From Epiperipatus broadwayi (taxonomy: Eukaryota > Onychophora > Udeonychophora > Euonychophora > Peripatidae): a stretch of DNA of 64,000 bases. The position numbers and the translations under genes were made by a program. The notes beneath the pieces were generated by a model. That model saw only the letters and a program-made list of their open reading frames with translations. It did no database searches and was not told the DNA's origin. Shown one piece after another: positions 48,022 to 59,028 of the stretch. Numbering within the stretch: the stretch's first letter is position 1; each line of letters starts with the position of its first letter. The stretch lies in NCBI GenBank assembly GCA_028023455.1, contig JAQFVV010000501.1:252001-316000 (forward strand). The letters are read 5' to 3'.

Positions 48022-48334
48022 CATTTAGCAAAAAAATTAAGTAGTTTATGTTCACTTTTATTCTTTCCGTGTCATTTCAATACTCAAAAATATATTTCAT
48101 GCACATCTGTAAATGTTTTGCAGTGACTTATTCACCTTACTTCAAATCTTTACTTGTTGTAATATTTTTAGCATGACTCTATCTGAAATTTGTCTTAATA
48201 CATGACACAATCCACTCGGATGTTCATGTTGTTTTTTCCCCCTTGGTTTGATTCTAAAGTACTCTAAACTTCCGGCACACACTTATTATTTAGACATTTT
48301 GTATATGATTCTTCCAACAATTTCCTAATTTATT

Positions 48335-48560
48335 CAAATCAACAAAACATCACATGACATCTACTTACACAAATGTTGTTCAACAGAAGATTTTCGCCAC
48401 CCCCACCTTTATGCATTACCCCAAGATCCAAAGCTCCTCACTGATGAAAGCCATAAGCTAGAAACTAGTCTGTGGATATTGGGTAGGACAGCATTGTATA
48501 AAGATTTATTTGACATTACTATCTTGATTCTCTTAATTCCTAGAGTTTACACTAGATGGC
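48335..48560 (+). repeat. family B fragment with the best-preserved core
   Basis: Begins with AAAACATCACATGA near the family end. It then holds the core described at 48436-48475, followed by GGATATTGGGTAGGACAG. The other arm is missing. Confidence 0.65.
48436..48475 (+). ncRNA. hammerhead-like motif of family B, best copy
   Basis: Helix I strand CCTCA (48436-48440), CTGATGA (48441-48447), a short AGC/GCT helix II around CATAA with an unpaired A on each side, GAAA (48461-48464), then CTAGTC, where C pairs G across a 2-nt loop and the last A of GAAA pairs U, leaving C as the cleavage-site base (GUC). The closing strand TGTGG (48471-48475) pairs with CCTCA except for one T-T. Other copies read TGGGG, which would pair fully. 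Confidence 0.5.
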
Positions 48561-48899
48561 ATAAATATGGTGAGAAAATGAATTCTTTATGTCTTCAAAT
48601 AATCTTTTTAAAATTCATTTGATCATTCCATCATTTTCTGGGAGATTTTTTCATTGACATAATGCATCTTTCATTTCTTTATTTAGTATAATATATAGCA
48701 TTTAAATTGTTGTTAATGCATGTGTTAGCATGTTGTTTTTTCATGCTGCTTGTAGATCTTTATAAACATTGCACACTTCATGATATTATCCCACCTTAGT
48801 AATCATGCTATCTTTTTTTGTATTGCTAAATATTTTTCCAGGATGAAAATGATAATGTAGCTTCACTGTTGTACTTTTTAAAACACAACTGTTTTTAAA

Positions 48900-49290
48900 A
48901 CAGGGATCAACTCTCTATACAGTAGTGCCACCCAGTGTAAGCCATAGTAATCAATGGATGTAAGGTTTGTGCATAAAATCCATGTCTAGTGCCTAATCAG
49001 CCTATATCCCAGACTTGTTTCTAGCTTGTGTTTTTCATCAGTGAGGAGCCTTGGATCTGAGAGTCCTACACCTCAATCTTAGGATCTAATGCAACTATCC
49101 ATCAGCCACCTATCTGTCTAGATAACTATAAAATTATGAGTCCAAAATGAAAATCTGATAATGTTTTCAATCTAACCCGTTCGTTTGTATAGTCTTATCG
49201 ATCTGAACCCAGTTCAGTATCTATACATTTTGGTATCTTTGATTATGTAAGCATAGGAAATGGTGATCACATGATGTTTAATAGTTTAAT
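48900..49290 (-). mobile_element. family B element, one full half
   Basis: On the minus strand it starts with AAACATCATGTGATCACCAT, passes the GAACTGGGTTCAGATC block, the ATCCTAAGATTGAGG block and the hammerhead-like core, and ends with GGCACTACTGTATAGAGAG. This is the clearest linear copy for deriving the family consensus. Confidence 0.65.
49008..49046 (-). ncRNA. hammerhead-like motif of family B
   Basis: Minus strand: CCTCA, CTGATGA (49041-49035), a 13-nt helix II region with poor pairing, GAAA (49021-49018), CAAGTC and TGGG. Core bases and the GUC site are intact; helix II is weak. Confidence 0.4.
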
Positions 49291-51430
49291 TAACTTTTGC
49301 AGTACTGTTTTATAGAAATTCCATATATACATACAATAATGTGAAAAAATACTCGTACAGTTTAAATATAAAATTTAATAATATTTATTGTATGGAGAAA
49401 TATCATATTCATGGTCAGTCTGCTGAGAACATCAGTTTTTTTGCTGATTTGAATGCTTTTAGTTTTTTGCTGCCTTACTTATTCATGTTTCATAGTGAAC
49501 CATGCCTCTTTTATTTTACATTTGGGATCGTTTCTCTCTTCGCACATAACTTTAACCGTACTCAGATCATAGCTATGGGCATGTTCTCACTCACAATTAT
49601 GGGATGAATTAAAAACTATGGAATTTTTAATTTGAATCGATAAAAACAAAAACTTCATTTTCTTTGTTTCTGGTTCTATCGAATGACGATAACTGTGATA
49701 TTCTCATCAATTCAAGATGATATATAAAATAGCGTATACAAAGACTTTAATAATAATAATAATAATCTTAAAAAAAATTCAAGGCCTCTATTACTCAAGG
49801 ACAGAAAAAAACCTTTTGCATCTTGAGAATGCAACTTAAATCTTAGTACTAGGTTTTTAAGTAGAAACATGGGCTTAGATTTTGAAATGAAACACGGACT
49901 CATATGTGTTACTGCTTTTAATAAATTAAGTTAGGAAGAGATATAATTTTGCAACTGAATAAGCTATGTATAGGGCTGTTATTTTACCTAAATTATTGTG
50001 TAGAAATGAGATGTGAGTAGACTATCATAGTAACATAAAGGCATAAGAAAAATTTCATTTAGCATGCACCATAAAAGTTTACAAATGTAATGGCAAGATC
50101 ATGAAACTGTTCAATAAGTTCTTTAGCTTTCTGGATGGTGATATTATAGCACTTATTATTGTAGAATCATGTCCATTCAATTCGAATGTGAAACAGATGA
50201 TTGATATAAAACTTCCTTAAAAAACATTGTACAGGAACTTGAATCTGGCCTCCATTAGAGTAGCAGATCCTATTTATGTTATATAGATTACATCTAACAT
50301 ACTCTAAAGAATTGGTAAGACATGACTTGAGGAAAGAAACTGTTGAATGGCTACCATTAGATATTGTGTTGAAGTCTTTCAAAAAGATAAGTTCTCTCCA
50401 AAAGAAGTTAAAAGACGGCCTTGCAAAATATCAAATAAACAGCAGTATAGGCTAGTATATGTTTCATATGTTGATATTTTTATGTTTTGAGAATCAGTTT
50501 TTATAGTCATTACAAAATGTATTCCCAATGCAGTAGTAGTAGAATAGTAGTTTTAGTAGTAATAATAGTAGTATAGCAGTAGTAGTAGTATTAATATTAT
50601 TAGTGCAATTATTGTAGTAGCAGTAGCAGCAACACCAATATTTTGTCCTATCTTTTTTGTTATTGCTGCTGGTATGTGGACATATTCAATATTTTAGTAC
50701 TTTGCTTTTAAATATGTTCATATTTTTTACTTATCCAAATAATTATTTATTGTAAATTATCCCATCTTTTTATTCATATTCTTCAAGTCGAGACTATCAT
50801 CTTATCTCTATTTTCAACTACTATTCATCCATTACAGCATGATGGTTTTATGAAGTGTAAATTTTATCTGATTCCTATCTTCTTCTTTTTTCTATATTGT
50901 TTCAACAAACTTTTTTTTGCTTCATTATCCATCTCACATTATTTTTTTTTTAGGACTTTTACAATTTTTTGGAACTCCACTTGCAGTTTAAATGGGCTCC
51001 TATTGCCACTTTTTTAACATGTCCAGTTTAGTTCCATTTCATCCTCTTAATTTTTTCACTGCTATGTATTTTACTTGTGATATCTTTTTATTATTACCAA
51101 TATTCGTCTGTCTTTATTCATCTGGATGTCTCGAAAATTTAATTAAGATTAAGGATATCATTATCGCAATATATTGCGAGTTTTTGCTTTTGGACTGATT
51201 TAACCCATACCTAATACCTTATTAATTGATGGTTACTTCTTATAATAATATACTTGGTAAAACATTTATTAATTGTTACTTCTTTATTTTTCCAATTTTA
51301 AACTTCTTTTTTTTTTATCACATATTAAAAAACATTTATCTATATTTTGAATTTGTAGTAATGAATTACATTTTTGTTTCTTATATCAAATTACTATTTT
51401 TATGAGATATTTTGATGGACCAATTATCCT
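49291..51430. other. A+T-rich stretch with a trinucleotide tract
   Basis: An (AGT/AGC)n-like microsatellite lies at 50531-50630. The 88-codon frame at 49341-49607 has no recognisable motif. No gene called. Confidence 0.5.
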
Positions 51431-51439
51431 TGCTGATAA

Positions 51440-51905
51440 AGTAAAACAGTCCAAACTCTCTATGTATTGCCACTCAATGCAAGCCAGAGTAATCAATGGA
51501 TGCTAGAAGACTTCTGCATAAAATCCCCATCTGGTGCCTACTCATCCAACATCCCCAGTTTCTGGCTTGTGACCTTTGTCAGTAATGAGGCTTGGATCTG
51601 AGAGCACTGCACCTAGATCTTAGGATCTAATGCAACCCTCCAGCAGCCACCTTTTATCTCTACTTAACTACAAAACTATGAGTCTTAAATTGAAAACACT
51701 ACAATATTTTCAATCCAAGCTCATTAGCTTATATAATCATATAGGTCTGAACTCAGTTCAGTACTCATACATTTTGGTGACTGGTTCTTTAATAAACCAT
51801 AGCGACCACTATTCTATTAGGCTGCACTCGTGACAATACGTATAGAGAGTTTTGCCTGTTTTAATAACAGTTGTAAGCAAGCATAAGAAATGGTGATCAT
51901 CCAAT
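51440..51905 (-). mobile_element. family B element, both ends present
   Basis: Plus-strand left part: AAACTCTCTATGTATTGCCA and GCAAGCCAGAGTAATCAATG. Right end: ATAGAGAGTTTTGCCTGTTT then AAGAAATGGTGATCATC. The ends form an inverted pair. The core (minus strand, about 51590-51552) reads CTGACAA, spacer, GAAAC, TGGGG and has lost CTGATGA and the GUC, so this copy should be inactive. Confidence 0.65.
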
Positions 51906-51976
51906 TCTTTTTTAAATTCAGAATTGATATAAAGTCATAGGTAATTAAGTGATGTAAAGTAATCTAATCGTTTGTT

Positions 51977-52011
51977 ACTTCCGGAAACGCATGTGACATT
52001 TGACCGGAAGT
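51977..52011. promoter_or_regulatory. two convergent ETS-type sites
   Basis: ACTTCCGG (51977-51984) and CCGGAAGT (52004-52011) are inverted copies of the ETS/GABP consensus, in a patch with several CG dinucleotides. Metazoan housekeeping promoters often look like this, but no exon was identified on either side. The minus-strand frame at 51964-52194 crosses the sites and is not recognised. Confidence 0.25.
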
Positions 52012-52883
52012 GACCGGATTTAAAATAAAAACTTGTTTTGCTTTTACCTTCAAGAAAACCCTTCTAATGTTTACTTTTGTGACAGAAGTAAATCCATTGT
52101 GTTTTTTGTCACGAAAATACCACTGAAGAAGGTTTAGGCAAGGACTTAGCAACTTCTGAGATAAAAGAAAGTCATAGCACTTCCTTGGTTCCAACGTCAG
52201 AGGTTTGAAAATAGCGACAGATTAGACCCTGAGTCTCGGGAAGTGTGCGAGCATTCACGTGGTAAAATATAGATAGTGCTTTAATATGTGGGTTGGGGAT
52301 TTAAATTGGAATGATTGCATTATCGAACTTCAGCTGACCACAATAGGGGGTATTGATCAGTGGCTTTTGCTAAAATATATTTTTAATCATTAAATTTGCT
52401 GACATATATATGAGAGAGATTTTAAAAACAGCCTACTTTATAATTGTACAATTTATGTAATTACTTGAGTGCTTGGATTGGCATTAATTTCTGATGAACA
52501 CAGCGGATTTAAAAATAATTAATTAAAATGACAACGCCACGCAATTAAAAAAAGGAGTGGGGTGGGGAAACTGTCGAATTGATTCTTATTCTACTTCTTT
52601 CTCTTTTACTTAATTATTATCATTGCTATTTTGACATTAAAACAATCCGGCGAGATATATCAGCTGAAATGTTTGTAAATAAAAAAAGAAATTTCAAATG
52701 CTGCTATAATTAATAGCATATTTCAGTGTTGTAGTTGTTGTTTTTTTAACTGGAATAATGACAGTAATTTAAATGAGCTTTAATTATTATTGCTCTCAAT
52801 TTCATAATTCAAAAATAATTAATGTGGCATTTATGTCAAAATCTATCTACTTCTTTAAATCATTTTAAATAATTTAAAAAAGA
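52012..52883. other. A+T-rich stretch, nothing recognised
   Basis: CG-containing sequence continues to about 52260. No gene is supported. Confidence 0.45.
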
Positions 52884-53159
52884 GTACTTTGGGATTAGCA
52901 CTGTTATGATGTAATCATCCGGCAATAATATTCTAACTTTTCGAATTATTTTAGCACTTTAGGTTCTCATAATAATCACAACTACGGCATTCTGTCGTCG
53001 CAAACACTCCCCTCACACCACTGGAGAAACGTACGGTATTCTGCCGTCCAAACACGGGCAGCAAAATTATTATGAAAACCTAAAGTGCAGGAATAATTCT
53101 CAAAGTTAGAGTAATTATCGCCGGACGATTACATCATAGTAACGCCAATCCCACAGTAC
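52884..53159. mobile_element. MITE with ~100-bp terminal inverted repeats
   Basis: The left arm GTACTTTGGGATTAGC through TGATGTAATCATCCGGC and CACTTTAGGTTCTCATAATA pairs with the right arm ending AATCCCACAGTAC. The loop is CG-rich and holds two copies of an ACGGnATTCTGnCGT motif (near 52985 and 53034). It has no frame. Confidence 0.85.
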
Positions 53160-53204
53160 CAATATATATATGTCAAATCATTTCCAAGTCATCTTCCACT
53201 CTTT

Positions 53205-53340
53205 TTAACCTGTGTGGTTTTAGTGTAGTGATAGAATGATGGCTTCTTGATCTAGCTCTGCCATTTCCTGGGCTTGAACTTGGTATGAACCTCCACTTGA
53301 GTATTTTTTTACTCTTCTAAAACCAATCTAAATGATCTTT
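53205..53340 (+). repeat. tRNA-like SINE fragment
   Basis: TTTTAGTGTAGTGATAGAATG (A-box-like, 53218-53238), GGGCTTGAACTTGG (B-box-like, about 53270-53283). It is unlike the other SINEs in the window. No target duplication seen. Confidence 0.5.
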
Positions 53341-53694
53341 TAGCATTAAATGGCCATTAATGTAGTCAATTTAAGAACATTTCCAATTCCAATTAGTGCA
53401 ACTGTATTCCCAGTTTGGATTATTACAAGCTCAACAAACTACAGTATTTGGTAACTAATTTATCCAGGCATCAAAACTTTTAATCTTATTAATAATGCAA
53501 AAAGAAAAATACCAACTCTTTCCCTGTTCTGTTCAAAATCTTATGCAGATAAATAAAACATCCTGTAAATAGCCTGCTACAGTATGTAAGCATATCAAAA
53601 AGTCTGTTGTAGAGGGGAAAGGAGCAATTACTGCTTGCCTGATGCTAAGGGATACATTCTGTTTAAAAATGCCTCTGTGAACCTATAGTTGAAA
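53341..53694. other. A+T-rich stretch, nothing recognised
   Basis: No frame, repeat arm or RNA structure that I can support. Confidence 0.5.
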
Positions 53695-54215
53695 ACATAA
53701 CAGAAGAAATTAAGCATAAACTTAACTTTGAGTGAAGTTCTTTTAGTAGACAATATTAAAAGGAAATATGCCTATGTGTTTGAAAGGGAAGGTTTTTAAT
53801 AAGTGTGTTTTAACAGTTCTTACTTATGGATCTGAGACTTGGATACTTAATAGAATAACAATACAGAGACTTCAGACCACCCAACAAAGTATAGAAAGAT
53901 ATATGTTAGGAGTCACAAGAAGAGATCAAAAACAAAATACATGGGTGAGAAAGGAAACATGTTTTACTGATATCATTGAAAAAGTCAAGAAACTGAAGCT
54001 CAGCTGGAGTAGATATATTGCTAAAAGAAATGATAATAGATGGACAGTTTCAATTTTAAACTGGAACACAGGAGATTGTAAAAGACTTAGAAAGAGACCA
54101 TATATGATATGAGTGGATAAAATTAGGAAGTTTGCTGGTATAATGGGGAAGAGGCTAAAGTTTGGAGAATGTGGATTAAACTTGGAGACTATAATGCAGT
54201 GGATCAATAATGATT
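53695..54215 (+). pseudogene. RTE-type LINE 3' fragment
   Basis: The C-terminal part of the same family as 5084-6425: MPMCLKGKVFNKCVLTVLTY, GSETWILN, RLQTTQQSIERYMLGVTRRD and NDNRWTVSILNW, in one open stretch at 53768-54112. The end of the protein continues in broken form to about 54215, then a short GAT/TGA-rich tail. 5'-truncated and dead. Confidence 0.85.
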
Positions 54216-54645
54216 GAAAATGATGGTGTTTCATGGAGGTGGAGGCAACTAATTGAAAATTTGATTGGAATCTGAAAAATTGTAACTGTTCTATAATCTC
54301 AAATTTGAATTGGGTATTGTAACATGTTTCATGCCCAATGATTAGATGACATATATAAGTGGACATCTGGCACAGAACTTTAGGGGTCAAAATCATATGA
54401 TTATTTCATGATATGTTAAAAATTTCAATATGTGATGAACGGAAAGTAGATAAATGACAGACAGCAATAAACAGACACCAATAAAATAGTCATGTAGGCA
54501 GCCAAATAAAGCATAAAATGAGATAAAGTAGTATATTAAAAAATAAATAAATAAAATGCTAATCAAATGAAAATTAAATCATAACTTATGTTAAATGTAT
54601 GATAACCAGAAAGTCTCTACGATGTCTATCAAACTATTTGATATA
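54216..54645. other. A+T-rich stretch, nothing recognised
   Basis: No frame, repeat arm or RNA structure that I can support. Confidence 0.5.
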
Positions 54646-55608
54646 CACCTGGGTCTCGTTTTACGCGATAGATAGGTTCCTCAGAAAACACGTGCAAAAG
54701 AAATTGCACAAAAGTAGACATAACTTACCTTGAAAAAGGGGGGATACGGACTGTGATTTTTCAAAAATCGCATAAAAGCAAAGCACCAACGTAAAATTAC
54801 TTTAAAGTTCGCACAAAAAAAAAATAAGGAAATAAAATATGACTAATAAAAAACTTCAAATTTGAAAAAAATTGATACAAGACAAACTTTTTTTAACTAT
54901 AATATTTAATTTTATTCAAAACAATATATTTTTATGCATAATTTACAGTAATTTACATTTTTTATACACGTTTTAATTATTATCGCTATTTGCCGATAAA
55001 CAGGTTCTTTTGCAAACTGGTAAAAAATCAGATTCTTCACAAGAGGAAATACAACTAGCGCCAACTTCACTCTCATGTTGTGTTAATGGTTTTCTGGTGA
55101 CAACGTAATTAGTAATTAATCTAACAACTAAAAATTAAATTCTTATTTTTGTCTTTAATTTTTTAATTTTCAATTTTAATTGTGCCCACTGCTATTACTC
55201 ACCTTTTAAAAATAAACTTGCGGACACTAAATGATTAATAATTGATTACGTTCTTTTTTAAAAAGCAAAAACATGTTATTTGAAATGCAAAATTATCACG
55301 CACAATGTTTGAACTAATTTACATTATAATCTTGTAAAATTTAACGTGGGTATACATAAAATGTGGAAATCAAGATTTTAATTTCATTATTGCATAAAAT
55401 CTTACTATTATAAAGCACTGAAAATATTGAAATTACTAAGATGAAAGTCGAATTCCAATAATGTGCTATTACTTTCAATATGACGTAAGTGCGTGAAATT
55501 TATTATTTAAAGTAATAGCACATTATCGGAGTTCGACTTCCGAAGAAACATGAATCGCATAACTTCAAAATAGTGTTAAATAAATCCGCGTAAAATGAGA
55601 CTCAGGTA
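54646..55608. mobile_element. complete pogo/Tigger-like MITE
   Basis: The left end CACCTGGGTCTCGTTTTACG and the inverted right end TACCTGAGTCTCATTTTACG are flanked by TA on both sides. It is 963 bp and has no transposase. Near the right end is a ~100-bp hairpin (55443-55543) whose arms share TAATGTGCTATTACTTT, possibly a nested palindrome. The truncated relative is at 24282-24700. Confidence 0.85.
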
Positions 55609-55682
55609 TATATAAAAAAAAATTAGTTTGAAATAAAATCGCATAAAGTTATTTTACAAAACAAATATAATACAACATAGTA

Positions 55683-57331
55683 TATATTGTGCAAAGGCCA
55701 AATTGGCACATGTATATAAAATAATTTTGTCATAAAAAAATTATTAAAACAAAAAAATCTTTCGCAAAAGAGTTTGAAATAAAAGTTGAAAAATCATTGA
55801 TTTAAAGTGGGAAGGGGGTTTTCTTAAAGTTAAACTGAAGGTTTTATAAAAAGGAAGTAAAGAGTTTATTATTATTAGTGAAATACAATTTAAAAGCTTT
55901 AAAAATATATATAAATCTCTTCATTTAAATTAAAGAAGAAAAATAATCTTAAAACTAGTTTTGATGTGTAGAGTAAAATTATATATGTGCGTGCGAATGT
56001 AAAAAAAATGTATCAGTATTAAATATTATAAATAAATGAAAAATGTATTTAAAAAAAAACACAGCGGTGCGCTACTAATTAAAGATATGAAAACAACACG
56101 TTTTGAAATAGCTACTACTAATTAAACAATCAATCAAAAAACACGTTGTCTTAGGATTAATTGCTAAAGAATTTCGACAACAGATATTTGCCGGAGGATA
56201 TCAAAAGGAAAACACTTCATCGGTATAAATACGGAATATTTTATCGGACAATCAGTTAAGAGTTTTATTCAGTCTAGTTTGCAGTGACAGTCTTGAGATA
56301 ACAGTGCATTTCTATTATGAATCCAGAAACAAACATGCATTGTTGAGCAGCTTTTGGAAATATACGCTCGTGCTCCAGCCTTTTTAGTCCAACAAGATCA
56401 TCAAAACCTGCCTGAGAAATAATGTCTGCATAACAACTCAGAAATCCTCCGTCAAACGTTCAACTGTCTTCAAGAATAAAGCAAATGGTTTCGCATAAAA
56501 TCTCTTCAAGAAACGTCCAAATCTAACCGGTTAGATATAATCCATCAGAAGCAGCAGAAGCAGCCAACAACAAGCAATATCCCCATTCCCAAAAATCCTA
56601 GGTAAACATTTATTTATTATCATTTATACGTAGTAGCCACCGCTGTAATTCGTAAATATTCAAGATTCAAATTATATGAACTCTTATCATACATAAAATG
56701 AACTATTGATATGTGTGTTTAAGTTTCAAATGCTATTAATGCTTTATTATTATGAGTTAATATGTGCGTGATCATTATATCAGTGTTATTAGTTAAATTA
56801 GATAAATACCAGTGTTCTACTATTAAAATCTACAAGAATATTTAAACTAGTTTAGAAATGTTAATTTAAAATGTGTGTGTTATATTAAATTTATAAAAAT
56901 GTTTAAAATTAGTTAATGTTAGTTAATAAATTGTCTTTAAAACTTAAACTTTATTTGTCGGTCAATTCTTTTTATCAATTCTTTTTCTATATTTTATTAC
57001 TGATTAAAATTAGACTGGGCTAGTTAAGGGAATTGTTTCGAGCGCTGGATTATGAGCCTACTGCCCGAATACGTTAGTCTTCAGACTAGCTGGTGCCCCG
57101 GGGTTTACCCCGAAACAAATAAAGTATTTGGATAGTAGGGGTTTGAATCTAGCAGCCGAGATGGGCCATTGTTGATAGTTAAAGCTATCAATAAGATCTC
57201 CCATTTTGCTCGAACGTGCCGGTTCATTCACGTAACCTTTATAAGATTATAAATGTATTATGAAGGAGTTTGAAACCGGCCAAAACTTATATACGTGTAA
57301 GTAGGTGGTTTCAGCGGTTCGACCCGGTACA
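55683..57331 (+). repeat. left LTR (1649 bp)
   Basis: Starts TATATTGTGCAAAGGCC, where the right LTR has TGTAATGTGCCAAGGCC, so the terminal TG appears mutated. It ends GGTACA. The last 300 bp contain CG-rich hairpins (GGGGTTTACCCC near 57099; GTCTTCAGAC near 57079) and AAATAAAG near 57116 as a possible poly-A signal. Confidence 0.9.
56224..56257 (+). promoter_or_regulatory. LTR core promoter (TATA box and initiator)
   Basis: TATAAATA at 56224-56231, then ATCAGTT at 56251-56257, about 28 nt downstream, fitting an initiator (TCAGT). The same pair is at 60920-60927 and 60947-60953 in the right LTR. This would mark the start of the R region. Confidence 0.6.
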
Positions 57332-57335
57332 TAAA

Positions 57336-57360
57336 TGGCTTTTCCCAACATTGGGGCTGG
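57336..57360 (+). other. primer-binding-like site
   Basis: TGGCTTTTCCCAACATTGGG follows the left LTR by 4 nt. The TGG start and the CCAACnTnGGGGCT pattern resemble retroelement primer-binding sites; the tRNA was not identified. Confidence 0.5.
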
Positions 57361-57775
57361 ACCTAAGAAACAATAGTAAATAAATGCTTTGTTTCTTGTT
57401 TAAAAAAAGTTTTTCTATACAAAAGCTAAATTACGTATGTTAAAGCGTTTTAATTTTTTTTTTTAAAAAAAAAAGAATTGACCGAAAACTTTGTTTTCTT
57501 TAAATGAAGAGAGATTTATGCTATTTACATTGGTTAAAATAAATCATTATGTTAAATTAGAGACAGGTGGATGTTTGGGCGGAGTTAAAGCATTAAGATC
57601 GGGTGGAGAAAAATGGACAAAGGAGGGGTGGAGTCAGCGTGTATTTCCAGTTTAGTAAGAAATAAATAAAATAATAATTAGTAAACTTATTAAAGTGAAT
57701 AAAATACGGTATTAAAAATAATGATAAAAAGTGTTTAAAATTATAAATTATAAAAAAAAATAAAATAAAGCCAAA

Positions 57776-58392
57776 ATGGAGACTCAAGGTAAAAATATAG
57801 AAAATATTCCCAACAAGGAAAAAAGAGAAATCATAGCTTTACTAACCAGCATGTTTGAAAAACAAAAAGAAACAGCCGAAGAATATAAAAAAATCGCTGA
57901 AGAGCTTAAAAACCAAAATAATGAAATGAAGAGTAAATTGGAAGGGCAAGCTGAAATGCTTGAAAAGTTAAAGGACCAGATCGAAAGGGGCCAAAATAAA
58001 ATAAAAGAAGAAATTAGGGAAGAAATAGAAGAGATCTAAAACAAGTAAAAAATCAAGAGATCGTAGAAGTAGATTTTGTCAAAGAAAATAAGGAAGTTGA
58101 GGTCATCAAAGAGATAGTAGAGTCAGATAGTGGTAAATATAGTAGTTTGGAAATAGAAATTAAATTAGAATCAGATAGCATTGCTACAGAGAAAGTAGAA
58201 ACAAATGTAGATCAAGAAATAGAAGAGAGACATAAGTTCAAGGTAGAAGATAGCGTTGAAAAGTTTTTACAAAAAGTTAAAAAGGTTAAAGTAAAAGTTC
58301 ACGTTTGTTTTAAACGGAGATTTAAAATGAAGAGAAAGAATAGAAAAAAAATATTCACGGTTAGGAAAAATATGGAGGTCTGTGAAGCTTAA
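57776..58392 (+). CDS. Gag-like coiled-coil protein, in two overlapping frames
   Basis: The first frame (57776-58039, 87 residues) starts METQGKNIENIPNKEKREI and is a charged heptad-rich coiled coil (KKIAEELKNQNNEMKSKLEG). It stops at 58039, and the same kind of sequence continues without a break in the frame one base back, open from 57964 to 58392 (DLKQVKNQEIVEVDFVKE, later a Lys/Arg-rich tail KRRFKMKRKNRKK). Together about 205 residues. Likely an N-terminal Gag relic or a small Gag with a -1 shift. No capsid core or zinc knuckle is seen. Confidence 0.6.
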
Positions 58393-58778
58393 AGGTTTTC
58401 TAATTTACAAGGCAGAAAATAAAATGGAAAGAGAAAGAGATAAAATAAATTTTAATCGAAAGAGAGATGTGAGAATATGGAGTATAATTTATATTAGTGA
58501 GTTAGTAGAAAGAAAGAAAGAACCGCCAGACAAAAATTAAAAATATGTAATCTGACGGATTCGCCGGTTTGACCTAGTTATTAACGACCATGGACTTGGA
58601 ATAACGGAAAATGTTTAACAAAGTTTAATGAAACAAAAATAAAAGTTAGCTTTTAAACAAAATGTAAAAACGAGTATCAAAGTTAGTTTGAATAATGAAA
58701 AATGATTAAAGTTAGTCTTAGTAAAATAAAATAACAATCTTAGAGTTTTTAAAATGTCAAAGCATCTATAAAACAATT

Positions 58779-59028
58779 TATGTCAAAACCCTCGATTATG
58801 TCTTATCGATTATATTGATATCCCAGCTCATAAGTCTAGAACATAGCGGAGCATGACGCAAACAAAATAAATGTGTAAAATCAAAATAGACAAGCAAAAT
58901 GATTATGTCAAAAACTCTCGATTATGTCTTATCGATTATATTGATATCCCAGCTCATAAGTCTAGAACATAGCGGAGCGTGACACAAACAAAATAAATGT
59001 GTAAAATCAAAATAGACAAGCAAAATGA
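58779..59028. repeat. 125-bp tandem duplication inside the LTR element
   Basis: Copies at 58779-58903 and 58904-59028 differ at only a few positions (for instance GCATGACGC against GCGTGACAC). Both include TCGATTATGTCTTATCGATT, itself a small inverted repeat. Confidence 0.95.
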
